Positions 1 to 33,740 of a stretch of 64,000 nucleotides of DNA are shown piece after piece. This DNA comes from Neoarius graeffei (Eukaryota; Chordata; Actinopteri; Siluriformes; Ariidae), in assembly GCF_027579695.1 (NCBI RefSeq), contig NC_083583.1, forward strand, positions 7,951,658-8,015,657. The letters run 5' to 3'. Numbering within the stretch: the first letter of the stretch is position 1; each line of letters opens with the position of its first letter. The notes under the pieces were generated by a model. The model did not search any database. It had not been told where the DNA came from and saw only the letters and a program-made list of their open reading frames with translations. A program made the position numbers and the translations under genes.

Positions 1-743
1 TCATTGTGAAAAGTAAGTCACATGTACATGGACTGGCATTTAATGTTGTATTTGTTCCTTTCTATTTGTTTTTTGTCTGTTCATATTCTTTTTGGGGGAG
101 TAAAGTCAGTTTAAAAATGCCGTTAAATGCATAGGCCTATAGGCCAAGTTTAATGACCTTGAGGTTATCAGAGGTCATATGTCGTTTTACAAATGAAAAA
201 TGAATTCAGCACCCAAACATTTAACAAACAAGGCCATTTGCTAACTTCATTAATCATTTTAGTACATTTCATTCCTTAGAAAGCTGAGAAACTGGGTTCA
301 GCTGAGACGTTTACAGGCCCAAAGTTCAATGACCTCTAGAGGTCTACAGAGGTCAGATAGAGCTCGGCATATTGCAGATTTGAATTCGGCACACCCAAAT
401 TGACAAAATAAGACTGTTTGCCGACTTTGTCTCAAAAATGCCTTTGGGTGTCACAATTCTGGATTTTGGTACCAGTCTACAATCCAAAATCGGCTTGTGG
501 CAGACACAAACGCACCAGATGTTGTACCCGGGATCTGTAAAGGGCCTCCTTCATGGTACAAGGTTATGGTTTTATTTTGATAAATTTTATCTTGGAATGA
601 TAAAAGCTATCTAGAGCTAAAGAGAATGTGTGTTGATTAGCCTAACGTTATTTATTTATTTTCACATTATGCACACGAGTTTAGCAATTTGTTTTAGCCT
701 ATTTGAAATAGCCAAATTTTCAAGAAACACATGGTTATAGATA
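1..743. other. Non-coding, degenerate direct duplication
   Basis: No gene seen. Two related segments of about 110 bp lie at about 143-250 and 313-430; both run AGGCC..AGTT.AATGACCT, then AGAGGTCA, then GAATTC.GCAC and CCAAA. They look like an old direct duplication or two units of a repeat family. This is probably dhx38 intron. Confidence 0.4.
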
Positions 744-1275
744 CACTATATTGCCAAAAGTATTTGCTCACCTGCCTTGACTCACATATGAGCTTAAGTG
801 ACATCCCATTCCTAATCCATAGGGTTCAATATGACGTCGGTCCACCCTTTGCAGCTAGAACAGCTTCAACTCTTCTGGGAAGGCTGTCCACAAGGTTTAG
901 GAGTGTGTTTATGGGAATTTTTGACCATTCTTCCAGAAGCGCATTTGTGAGGTCACACACTGATGTTGGACGAGAAGGCCCGGCTCTCAGTCTCCGCTCT
1001 AATTCATCCCAAAGGTGTTCTATCGGGTTGAGGTCAGGACTCTGTGCAGGCCAGTCAAGTTCATCCACACCAGACTCTGTCATCCATGTCTTTATGGAGC
1101 TTGCTTTGTGCACTGGTGCACAGTCATGTTGGAAGAGGAAGGGGCCAGCTCCAAACTGTAAAAACAGTCTGCATGCCTAGGTGCTTGATTTTATACACCT
1201 GTGGCCATGGAAGTGATTGGAACACCTGATTCCGATCATTTGGATGGGTGAGCAAATACTTTTGGCAATATAGTG
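744..1275 (-). mobile_element. Tc1-like deletion derivative
   Basis: Terminal inverted repeats of 29 bp open with CACTATATTGCCAAAAG at 744 and close with the complement at 1275. The left flank is the expected TA; the right flank reads CA. Between them the minus strand (1113-826) encodes the C-terminal part of a Tc1 transposase, including [18 protein letters not shown] with the last catalytic glutamate of the DD34E triad. The DNA-binding half and both catalytic aspartates are deleted, so it cannot move by itself. Confidence 0.85.
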
Positions 1276-1900
1276 CATGTGCATTGCTGATGTCATTCTT
1301 TATACAGCCTGCCTAGATCAGTTGTTTTAAAGGGCTGATGACACGAACATGACTCTATGCAATTTCTTAAATAAACTATACAACATGGCAAACGTTAGAT
1401 TTCTGTTATAATTACGTGAAAAGAAGCTGTTGTTACGCGAATATCCAACTTTTAATTGCACAGCGCAAAAAAACTGGGTCCGTGGCTCGCGGCCATGTTG
1501 TGACGTCAGCGGAAGAACACGCTGCGGTTCACTGGCTGTTCTACTCTGGTTCTACTCAATGGAAATGGCGCATGAAAACGCCGGTGAACTCTCTCGTGCT
1601 AGCTCTTCCTCTTCTGGGAGTCTAGAATTGTGTTGATCTCTTCCGAATAGAATCTACGATAGCCTACCCTCTTTACCCTTTGCCTCTCGTTGCTAGGCGG
1701 CAGTTACATGAAAGCCGCAAGCTTTCACAAACAAATACATGACTGATATCACGCCGACTTTATGATTACATTTATGATTATCATGTAGAATCTATAGCTC
1801 TACGTACCTTTATCTTATGTCGTTTCACAACACATGTTCTGACAGGAGGGCTGTCTTTGGATCCGGCATAGCTACTAGTAGACCCCCTCCGGAATACTGG

Positions 1901-2110
1901 CAGTGTTGCCAGATTGGGAAGTTTCCCGCCCAGTTGGGCGGTTTCAAGTACATTTTGGTGGGTTTTGAACATATTCTGGGCTGGAAAACTTCAGCAGTAT
2001 CTGGCAACAGATACTGCTGATGTTTACCAGCTCAAAATTTGTTCAAAACCCACCAAAATGCACTTGAAACCGCCCAACTGGGCGGGAAACTTCCCAATCT
2101 GGCAACACTG
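1901..2110. repeat. Two ~100-bp hAT-type MITEs head-to-head (inverted repeat)
   Basis: CAGTGTTGCCAGATTGGG starts at 1901, and its complement ends at 2110. The two arms (about 1901-2003 and 2010-2110) are near-identical copies in opposite orientation. Related single copies stand at 13187-13274, 52274-52366 and 59362-59471. Confidence 0.7.
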
Positions 2111-2377
2111 TGTAGGCACTGCTGATGGTAGTAACACACGTTTGTGCTGAACTGAACACCCAAGAGATTCTTTTAAGCTGGGAAGGGTGTCAAAACAATC
2201 CAAATCGAAGTGTTCAGAGCACAGGACGGATGTTGGTGAGGGCTCCCACTTGTCACGAGTGCGCCTGACTTGCTTCACCCACTTCGCATGCAGCTCGGGA
2301 TCTCTGGGAAACTTGAATAAACTTACCCCATCCTTGTGGGTTTTGGAGCAAAAGCCGGCAACACAACGCGAAGGCAT
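2024..2377 (-). pseudogene. THAP-domain exon, probable Kolobok-type transposase start
   Basis: The frame opens MPSRCVAGFCSKTHKDGVSL and continues with FPRD, a tryptophan at W33 and later LCSEHF..DCF, then LLPSAVPT. This is the C2CH zinc-binding THAP layout (C-x4-C ... C-x2-H) with its closing AVPT box. About 90 residues are THAP-like; after the AVPT box the frame runs into an inserted MITE and ends. No DDE catalytic domain is present. It starts directly beside an AAAT microsatellite. It could also be a captured host THAP exon. Confidence 0.65.
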
Positions 2378-2379
2378 AA

Positions 2380-2410
<31 letters not shown>

Positions 2411-2694
2411 AAAATGTAGAATAAAGATACTAATAATGATAAACTGAACACCTGTCGCATCAACAACAAACTGGTAAGTTAGGAGGAAGGTTCTTTCGCT
2501 GACGTCATATAGCTCCTCCTCCTCCTTCGTCTCCTGGGTGCTGCAGCCCCGTCAAATTTGCCCAAATAGCCACGTTTATTATCATAACTTGTAAAATAGG
2601 CGCCTTTGTGAATTAATATATGGATCATCGGGAATTACTTTTTATGTTATAAAACATCGCCAAAGATGTCAAAAACGTGTCATCAGCACTTTAA

Positions 2695-3056
2695 GCTCCT
2701 TCCAAACAAACATAATATTTGACCGGCATTTCTCCAAATTGTCTGGGAAACCGAGATCTTGCCGGTCACACTGACTGGCAACGTTTTTCCTCGAGCGTAA
2801 ACGCTGGTTTGGAGGTATTCTTTTGAAAACCAACTATAAGGGAGCAGTTTTAAAAATTTCCCATTCAAAGTCTATGAGGGAGAAAAATGGATGGACTGGG
2901 GGGGAAAGGGACGTGGGTGAAATACCAAAATGAAAAGTAATAACCATTGTGCTATTTACAAGACTTCCGCAACAAAATGTGAATGAATTTCCTACGTTAA
3001 GCAGTTCTTGTTAGAAGAAGAAGCAGCAGCTGCCTTGGGATAACAACATTCTTGGA
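2695..3056. other. Non-coding stretch, nothing recognised
   Basis: Unique-looking sequence with no open frame resembling a known protein and no splice-supported exon of either strand. Confidence 0.3.
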
Positions 3057-3131
3057 TTTCAGTCACGTGACTTTTCTTAGCGATTTCACTTCCGGTAAAA
3101 TAGCTGGTGGTCAACCAAAACGGCTGCCGTA

Positions 3132-3666
3132 GTGCAAACAACTAGCAATAACTTCTCAAAGTACGCTCGTAATCTAGAAGCCACTGCTGGCTTTAGATAT
3201 ATTCAGAAGATTGCTGTGTGCAATGGAATCGACCCCTACAGTCTGGGAAAGAAGGATTTGTCATACGATCTCGAAAACTACCCTTCAGTCGAGTTTCCCA
3301 ACATCTCAAACCATCTGGTGTTGCAGACGTCCTTCTACACCGCAAAACAGATGAAAGCATGGAAGAGTATGGAGGCTTACAACTTTTTTGTATGTGGCTG
3401 GGTAAAGGACCTCGCTATCAAGTCGCTGCCCAATGAATCCTGGATTGTTTTTGCGTGTTTTTTTTTAAGCTTTTCATTCGCATCTTTACAACAAAGCGCT
3501 GCAAGTTGAAGTGTAAACAAACAGTTGGCTTGATCCTCACTTGTGTTGGCTCTCATCTCTCAGCTAAATCATTCACAAAGATCATCAGAAACCCCTTTAA
3601 AGACCTGGATCTTAGTTAAACGAGACGGAGAAGTGATCACGGCGCATTGTAACTGTACGGCTGGGG
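3132..3666 (+). pseudogene. YqaJ/SWIM-type transposon protein fragment
   Basis: The frame 3132-3509 reads ...FRYIQKIAVCNGIDPYSLGK... and ...MKAWKSMEAYNFFVCGWVKD, homologous to the fragment at 57072-57394 (same spacing from the IxDPY box to the KSxxxY box). After an intron-like gap, 3607-3666 reads [17 protein letters not shown], the zinc-binding SWIM motif. The nuclease domain that normally follows is absent. In-frame ends before the SWIM exon suggest either splicing or decay. Confidence 0.55.
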
Positions 3667-3696
3667 AAGAATTTTTGTCGCGACCTTCATGCATAT

Positions 3697-3974
3697 ACCG
3701 CAAGTTGGCCTAGTGGTTAGCGTGTCCGCCTCTCGATCGGGAGATCGCGAGTTCTACTCACGGTCGGGTCATACCAAAGACCATCATAAAAATGGTACCT
3801 ACTGCTGTCTGGCAAGGCACGCTGCAATACAGATGCGAGTGGGGAGTCAAACTCTCGCGGTTACCAGAGGGCACGCCCCCCACTGTAACCCCAGCTATGT
3901 AATAGGCGAGAGGCCGAGGGCTACGGAAACGGAGATTGGCACCGCCCTATGCACCACACATGGTGTGGGAAGGA
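3697..3974 (+). mobile_element. tRNA-derived SINE with 12-bp target duplication
   Basis: The tRNA-like head has an A box (TGGCCTAGTGGTTAGCG) and a B-box-like GCGAGTTCTACTC, followed by an unrelated body. The perfect direct repeat CTTCATGCATAT flanks it (3685-3696, 3975-3986), showing target-primed integration into the YqaJ element. It differs in body from the 374-bp SINE family found three times further on. Confidence 0.85.
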
Positions 3975-4535
3975 CTTCATGCATATGGACTTTGTGAGGA
4001 GTAAACCAAAACAGCTGATGGCTTTAGTGCTTTGTGACTAAAAAAAAAGTACCGTAAAATAACGATACATAGCAAGAAAAGTACTTGGAAAACACGAAGG
4101 ACAGAGCTGAGAGGGAAATACAAACCTTTCACCAAGTGATCACTGCAAACTCGAGCACGCTTCGACTCGGCTCGCTTCGATTTCAGTAAGAGGTTCAAAA
4201 GCCACCTTTCTCGACGTCTTTTTGTGAAATCCTGTGTTCGTTCACCCTTTTTTATTAGTTCACGGGGAACCCTGAAGAAACATCAGTTTCACGGTTTGAT
4301 CGATTCAAACAACGCAAGCGTGAGGCATTTTTCATGCGAGTGAGCAATGCACCTTCTCCATACAAACGCTTTGTCAACTGAGCTTTGGTAGACCACCAGC
4401 TAAAGCTCTGAATAACTAATGAGGCGAATGTGGCATCACGTGAAACGTTATAGAATTATAATAAGCACTATAATTATATAACATGCTTCAGCGTGCGTAT
4501 GGTCTTTCACGCCGATTTCACGTACAGCGCACATA

Positions 4536-5210
4536 TGCCGCTTTTCCACTACCAACGCGGCTGAGTCGGGCTGAGCCGTGCCGTGCTGAGTCGGGCTGAG
4601 TCGAGCTGAGCGGGGCTGTTGGAGTTGCATTTCGACTACAACCGCACTGAACCATGCTGGCTGGAAGTGGGTGGACACATTGGGTGGAGTTAGCGAAAGT
4701 GGGTGGACGTCACGTGATGTTGTTAGGCGGCGCGAACAGTGACATCAGTGATCTTTTAAGCGGTAGTCTCACGACCCGGATAGTAAACAATAAACATGGA
4801 GGACATGGAGTCGTTAGTGTTGCTGGTCTTGGTGCTGTGGCTTGTTGTCGCCGACAACGCCAACAGATACTGGCAAGAGCGTATAGATGAGGCGAGGCGC
4901 ATAAGGCTTCATAATTCTCGTAATTCTTCTTCTTCCGGGTTTATGGTGTTTACAGATCCCAGCGTGCTCACGGGGCGTGTGTGGGCATGTGAGGACACTC
5001 CTCCTCACCAATCAGTGCACAGGGGAGTGTCTTCTCACGCCCCCAGCCTCACTCAGCTCGGTTTGGCTCGCTTCAGCCCCAATCCAAAACCGTGCGAGTT
5101 TTGGGGGCTGAGCAGGGCTGAAGTGAGCTGAGTCATGCTGTTCTTAGATAGTCGAAACGCGAGCCGTGTCGGGCTGAAGCGAGCTGAAAAAGGGTAGTGG
5201 AAAAGGGCCA
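4536..5210 (+). mobile_element. PIF/Harbinger-like MITE, copy 1, beside a dhx38 splice donor
   Basis: Ends TGCCGCTTTTCCACTACC and GGTAGTGGAAAAGGGCCA, flanked by ATA/TTA, consistent with the 3-bp TWA duplications of Harbinger elements. A related element in reverse orientation is at 54439-55091. The plus strand from 4796 opens MEDMESLVLLVLVLWLVV..., which resembles the N-terminus of fish Harbinger proteins; no catalytic domain follows. CAGCCC/GAGCTG-rich subterminal repeats occupy both sides. Confidence 0.7.
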
Positions 5211-5213
5211 TTA

Positions 5214-27070
<21,857 letters not shown>

Positions 27071-27103
27071 CTCACCGGACAGGGTGCGATCCTGCAGGGT
27101 GAT

Positions 27104-27752
27104 CTGGAAAAACCCCACAAAATAATAAAACAGTCAGAGAGAGAGAGAGAGAACTAAGTGTGGTGAGGAAGTGATTGTTCATAGCTGCTATAAAGTAACC
27201 GAGAACAGAAACTAACCTTATTCTTTGACGTACCACAAGATTACATGTAACTTTTAAGATTACATGTAACTATTAAATATTACATCATTAAATTAATACA
27301 AAAAATTTGAATCATTAGCAAATTGATGTGGTGTAAGAAGCCAAAAAAAAAAAAACCACCTTGAATAATTTTATACTAATAATTAACTCCACCCACTTCA
27401 TCATTGATTATTTTCCTAGAACAACATGACACGGAGGTATTTATTCCTTACACATTACCAGCGAATGATTTTAGTGCCGGACACTCGAACTGCAAGTGAA
27501 TAAAACCAGCACAGACCGGGAAACTATCCCATCAATCAGTTTGTGTGCCCGACTGTTTCAACGAACAATGATGGCGTAGCTCACTCAGGCCCCGTCTAGT
27601 CCAGAAGGAATGATCTAAAGTGGGCTGCCTTGCGCTATAAACATTGCAAGCTATATATAGAAGTTATATCCACCCTAGGAATACAGACCTATTTACCAGA
27701 AAGGATCCAAAACGGTGAGGAATTGACAGAGAAGAAGCAATTTTTGTTGAAC
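27104..27752. other. dhx38 intron 1 beginning of a repeated block
   Basis: No gene. GAGAATTGACAGAGAAGAAGC-type sequence ending at 27752 continues at 31110, on the other side of the CAGGGCTC element. Confidence 0.4.
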
Positions 27753-28179
27753 CAGGGCTCGACATTAAGGACTGCCCGATTGCCCGGGACAAGTGAAACA
27801 TCCATTCGGGCAAGTTGGAATATGCCCCCAACATGCCCGACCAGGCAAGTTGGAATGAGCATGTATTACAAACTAGCACCACAAAAATTAAATTTTGATC
27901 TTTTATTTCAGTTCCTAATAGCGTCCCTCGCTACATATCCACCATTATGTCTTGGCTGTTTTCTTGGTCTCTGTTTCATTTACTGCTTTGTGAGTTATTT
28001 TATATCCCCCCGCTTAAGGTATTAGGCAGAGACCCGTCCACCCGTAAATTTGACGGGCAATTGCCGATTTCAACGGGCAAGTATACACACAGACGGATAC
28101 TGAAACGGACGATAATGCCGAAAATTTTCGCACATGAATACTCCCACATGTCATCCGATAAATCCAGTTATGTTCCGCC

Positions 28180-28599
28180 CACACACGGACTGGCCATCGG
28201 GAGTAGCGGGAGTTTTCCCGGTGGGCTGGTGGTTCAGCGTGGGCCGGCGGAGAAAAAAAAAAAAAAACAGTTGCGCGCTGGCCTTTAATATGATAAGCAA
28301 TGTTAACAGTTTCTTTAACAAACTGTTAACATTGCTTATTACAGTTGCGCGCTGGCCTTTAATATGATAAGCAATGTTAACAGTTTCTTTAACAAACTGT
28401 TAACATTGCTTATTACAGTTGCGCGCTGGCCTTTAATATGATAAGCAATGTTAACAGTTTGTTAAAGAAACTGTTAACATTGCTTATCATATTAAAGGCC
28501 AGCGCGCAACTGTTTTTTTTTTTTTTCTCCGCTGGCCCACACTGAACCACCGGCCCACTGGGAAAACTCCCGCTACTCCCGATGGCCAGTCCGTGTGTG
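28180..28599. mobile_element. 420-bp palindromic MITE, TSD GTTCCGCC, with internal 73-bp repeats
   Basis: Ends CACACACGGACTGGCCATCG and the complement, with perfect 8-bp duplication GTTCCGCC (28172-28179, 28600-28607), so hAT-like. Three units of about 73 bp (starts about 28270, 28343, 28416) each read CAGTTGCGCGCTGGCC... and carry their own small palindrome around AAACTGTTAACATTGC; the third is in inverted continuation with the right arm. Confidence 0.9.
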
Positions 28600-30355
28600 G
28601 TTCCGCCATCATTTACAAATCGTAAGAAACACAGTTTAATACGAAAAATACTGAAAACTTGAAATGAAAAATCAGAATATTTCATCGTTTCCGCCATTTT
28701 GGCCCGCACTGAATCTTGTAACATGCGGACTGAATAAATCGCGAATTCTGATTGGTCGAAAATTGCCAAACACCCTGCGTTGTAGTTTCCTCTTTCTTGG
28801 CGGGAGAACCGCATTTTTTTTTGCTGACTCACTCTTCTGGATCAAGATGAATCCCAACAAACGCCCCAAATTGAATGTGACAAAAACTGATTCGTTTTTC
28901 CACAAAAAGACAGAAAAGGTATGTGTGATACATTGATTAACAAGGGGGTTTCATTGGGGTATGGTAAAATAGAATACTGTTTTTTTTTTTTTATTAAATA
29001 CTGTAACTAGATCAAAAGATTATATACAATTCATTGTTGTTTATTTTCTTTTCACTTTTGTTACCAAATCAAACACCATACATACATCTGATACATTCAG
29101 GAGTGAAACTGAAAAAAATACAAAGTAAAAATATGCAATATTTCTGATCAAAAATTACACGCCATTTCACCCGGAAAATGTCCTAGAATGCAGGAAATGA
29201 AGTCTAAATTTCAAAAATTTTCTGGGGGGGCATGCCCCCAGACCCCCCTAGAGGGACTTCGCGCCTGCGGCGCTCGTCTTCGCACCTGCGGCGCTTATCA
29301 GGATTATATAAAATATTATTTTTGACTGGTAAATTTCTTTTTCTGCCTAATACCCTACCCCCGCTGTCGTAGTATGGTACGCGTACTGTTTATAGACCCC
29401 TTGTGCATGACGTCCCGCATCACGTGATGATTACAGCTGGGGTCAGACAGGCACCGTCTTTTGTGCAAGCAGCTTAATCTGTCTTCAGCATGGTTAATTT
29501 TTGCTTGTTCAAACAGAGAAATAGATAAAAGGCATTACCGTCTCCCCGCTAACAAGAAAAATGTTAACAAATAGAAGTAAATGCTTCAAGAACAACGAGG
29601 AAATGAGCGGTTAAAGAATACAAGGAGAGGAGCTCAGCCTGGAAACCGCAGAGAAATTCACGATTGTATTTAAAATGTATTTTACAAAAACAAAGTCGGA
29701 AGTGAGGATGGAAAAGTTTGCTTAAGAACCTCGTTTTATTTTTTTTCTGCTCGCATTCGAATCAGCTCCTTCATGAAAATGTTTGATTTTCTTACAAGTG
29801 AAGCCGCTTGCTTATGTGACACAGAAAATCAAGATTGGTTTCAAACAACTCGGGCATTTAAAAAAAAAAAAAAAAAAAAAATTCAACAAGGAGCGACACG
29901 CGATAAATCCTGAAAGAACAGAACAGATGAAGAGCAGAGAGAGCTGGAGCTTTGTTTCTGTTATCAGAGGAACGCAGTACTGTGCAAAATATTTATATAT
30001 CGGGGTTTATTTTTTTGTTACATCAGCCACCTCTAGGTTTAAAAAAAAATTTAAAAAAGCCCAGGCTGCATCATGACAGACGGCTGCACTGATTCAGGTA
30101 CAGGTTGCCAGGTCTGTATAAAACACCCAGAATCTACACACAAAATTTTAAACTCAAACATTATCCTGTCTGTCATGCGACAGCATTTTTTTTTTTTAAA
30201 CCTATAGGTGGATGATATAACCCAAAAAAATAAAATTAAAGATATATAAATATTCTCAAACAGTACTGTTCAAAAGTCTTGGCACCATGTTTTCTTCTTC
30301 ATACAAACTTGGTTATAGATTTCCATTTTATAATTTCTACATTATCGAGTAATGA

Positions 30356-30729
30356 GGGTGGCATGGTGGTGTAGTGGTTAGCGCTGTCGCCTCACAGCAA
30401 GAAGGTCCTGGGTTCGAGCCCCGTGGCCGGCGAGGGCCTTTCTGTGTGGAGTTTGCATGTTCTCCCCGTGTCCGTGTGGATTTCCTCCGGGTGCTCCGGT
30501 TTCCCCCACAGTCCAAAGACATGCAGGTTAGGTTAACTGGTGACTCTAAATTGAGCGTAGGTGTGAATGTGAGTGTGAATGGTTGTCTGTGTCTATGTGT
30601 CGGCCCTGTGATGACCTGGAGACTTGTCCAGGGTGTACCCCGCCTTTCGCCCGTAGTCAGCTGGGATAGGCTCCAGCTTGCCTGCGACCCTGTAGAACAG
30701 GATAAACCGGCTAGAGATAATGAGATGAG
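30356..30729 (+). mobile_element. 374-bp tRNA-derived SINE, copy 1
   Basis: The tRNA-like head has an A box (TGGTGTAGTGGTTAGCGC) and B box (GGGTTCGAGCCCC), a conserved central domain (AGTCCAAAGACATGCAGGTT), and a tail GATAATGAGATGAG. Perfect duplication ATCGAGTAATGA (30344-30355, 30730-30741). Not a functional tRNA: the anticodon arm and acceptor pairing are lost. Confidence 0.93.
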
Positions 30730-31018
30730 ATCGAGTAATGAACCTACAGTCTGAGAGAGTTCGACACAAACACACTGAACTCTACAACAGCTGCACGCAT
30801 GTGAAATGGAAATAAATCGAATAAGGCAGGAAAAACTATTTTGGATAAAATTGTCTGTTACAAGTAAAAAAGTAACCAATAACCAAACTTAATAATAAAC
30901 AAACTTCAACTCAATGTGTGAGCTTCATTTTACGTTGCAATTCACAACTATTCTATGGTTTTCCTTTAAAAAAAAAAAAAAAAGTAGTACTCACAAAATA
31001 GGGGGCGGTGATAATATT

Positions 31019-31048
31019 GGGGGGGGGGGGGGGGAGGGGGGGGGGAGT
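31019..31048. repeat. G-run
   Basis: About 30 bases of nearly pure G with a single A. Such runs are prone to sequencing error. Confidence 0.85.
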
Positions 31049-31109
31049 GGAAATTAAACCCCAAATGCCCCCGAGGGCAAGCGGGTTTAAAAGTTAATGT
31101 TGAGCCCTG

Positions 31110-31870
31110 TGAACTGCAAGCCGTTAAGGCTTAATTAGTCCATAACTTCATTAATAATTGTAATGAAGCAAATCTGGGTAGAAGTTCTAGGTACCCCTAC
31201 CTTCAGGTGAGAAAGAATTAAAATGGGTGAGGAATTGAGGGAGAAGAAGCGATTTGTGTGGAAACTGCTCGTTAGGGATTGATTAATTACTCCATATCTT
31301 CATTATTAATTGTAATTATGCAAATTTGGGTAGAAACTATATGCACCCCAGGCAGACCCACCTTCCTGCCAAAAAGAATAATCAGTGAAGAATTGAGAGA
31401 GAAGCAGCAATTTTTGTGAAACGTGGACGACATCGGACGGACAACACATGATGGGATAAACTCATCACCTTTTGGCTGGATGAGCTAAGAAATGGGACAG
31501 AAATAGAGCAAAAGTTGTCTTCTTAATGAATCGTGGTTTTATTTCGATTCATTACCATTACTGGACGGGTCCCCGATCGCATCGCTGCCTTATTTTCATT
31601 CCGCGCATTGATTTTTTCGCCGAGGCAGGCACCTGATCATTCAGCCTTATTATTTTCAATCTATGAACCGAGTTAGCGCGTCACTGTTCTGATTTGGTGT
31701 GAAATCATCTGCTCCGTCTTCTGCGATGCTGACAATACCACCTTTGACAATTTTTGCATAATGTCTCTAGAGAGATTTGGATTCACGTTATCATCCAAAA
31801 AGTGCTCAAGCTCTCCTGACAAACAAAAAGACAAAGCAAGTTAGATATAATCTGTGTGTACACGTATGTA
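31110..31870. repeat. Tandem ~145-bp units and unidentified repeat
   Basis: AATTGAG(G/A)GAGAAG(A/C)AGC recurs at about 31232 and 31394, and at 27720 across the inserted element, spaced by similar TAATTGTAAT.A.GCAAAT(C/T)TGGGTAGAA segments. No gene. Confidence 0.5.
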
Positions 31871-33473
<1,603 letters not shown>

Positions 33474-33489
33474 TATTTTAAATCATATG

Positions 33490-33740
33490 GAAACTCTTCT
33501 CCACCTCTGTACTATAATCAAATATATAAAAATCACACTATCCGGTGTCTCCCACAAAAGGATGTCGGTTCCTTTTTAAGTCTCTTCCTCATGTTATCTT
33601 GGAGAGTTTTTCCCTACTACTACGGTCACATCTGTCTTGCTCATTAGGGATCCAACTCTACATCTGGATTTCTGTAAAGCTTCTTCGCGACAACGTCTGT
33701 TGTTAAGCACGCTATACAAATAAAATTTCATGGAATTTAG
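33490..33740 (+). repeat. L2-like LINE 3' end fragment
   Basis: TCTCTTCCTCATGTTATCTT, GAGAGTTTTTCCCTACTACT and TTGTTAAGCACGCTATACAA align with the 3' UTR of the LINE ending at 49762. It ends AATAAAATTTCATGG. Non-coding. Confidence 0.7.

Larger units (their letters stand above)
1331..2690 (-). mobile_element. Kolobok-like TTAA element, copy A (carries a THAP frame)
   Basis: The ends are AGGGCTGATGACAC and its near complement GTGTCATCAGCACT, flanked on both sides by TTAA (1327-1330, 2691-2694). A second copy at 58783-59751 shares nearly all of it. TTAA duplication plus a THAP domain is the signature of Kolobok transposons; piggyBac also makes TTAA but has no THAP domain. Copy A is 391 bp longer than copy B. 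The extra part is an inverted second copy of a small MITE, a THAP frame (2377-2024) and an AAAT microsatellite at 2378-2411. Confidence 0.7.
3057..4445 (+). mobile_element. YqaJ/SWIM-encoding DNA transposon remnant (ISL2EU-like), copy 1
   Basis: Inverted ends of about 70 bp: the left has TTTCAGTCACGTGAC and TAGCTGGTGGTCAACCAAAA (3101-3120), the right the complement with CACGTGAAA and a matching TGGTGGTCTACC block. Inside, the plus strand encodes two exon-like pieces (3132-3445 and about 3607-3666). The second carries AHCNCTAG, the CxC part of a SWIM zinc finger. Repbase ISL2EU families, as I recall, encode a YqaJ-type nuclease of this kind; that link is from memory. A tRNA-SINE is inserted at 3697-3974. 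Confidence 0.6.
27753..31109 (+). mobile_element. 3.4-kb DNA transposon with CAGGGCTC ends and 5-bp TSD TGAAC
   Basis: Left CAGGGCTCGACATTAA, right complement CAGGGCTCAACATTAA, flanked by TGAAC (27748-27752, 31110-31114). The same class at 55966-58341 also has a 5-bp duplication. It resembles the hAT5 group, which makes 5-bp duplications. A short plus-strand frame at 28849-28918 (MNPNKRPKLNVTKTDSFFHK, ending AAG before GTATGTG) may be its first transposase exon; no catalytic part is seen. It contains a 420-bp palindromic MITE (28180-28599) and a SINE (30356-30729). Confidence 0.75.

Noticed and set aside
4654..4890. 78-codon frame and its counterpart at 54767-55003 as a conserved gene
   Set aside because: Both are out-of-frame readings of the two Harbinger MITE copies; conservation reflects shared transposon sequence.
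30356..30430. tRNA gene calls at the SINE heads (also 40952, 47355, 3697)
   Set aside because: The A and B boxes are present but the cloverleaf is not; each is the head of a longer element with target duplications.
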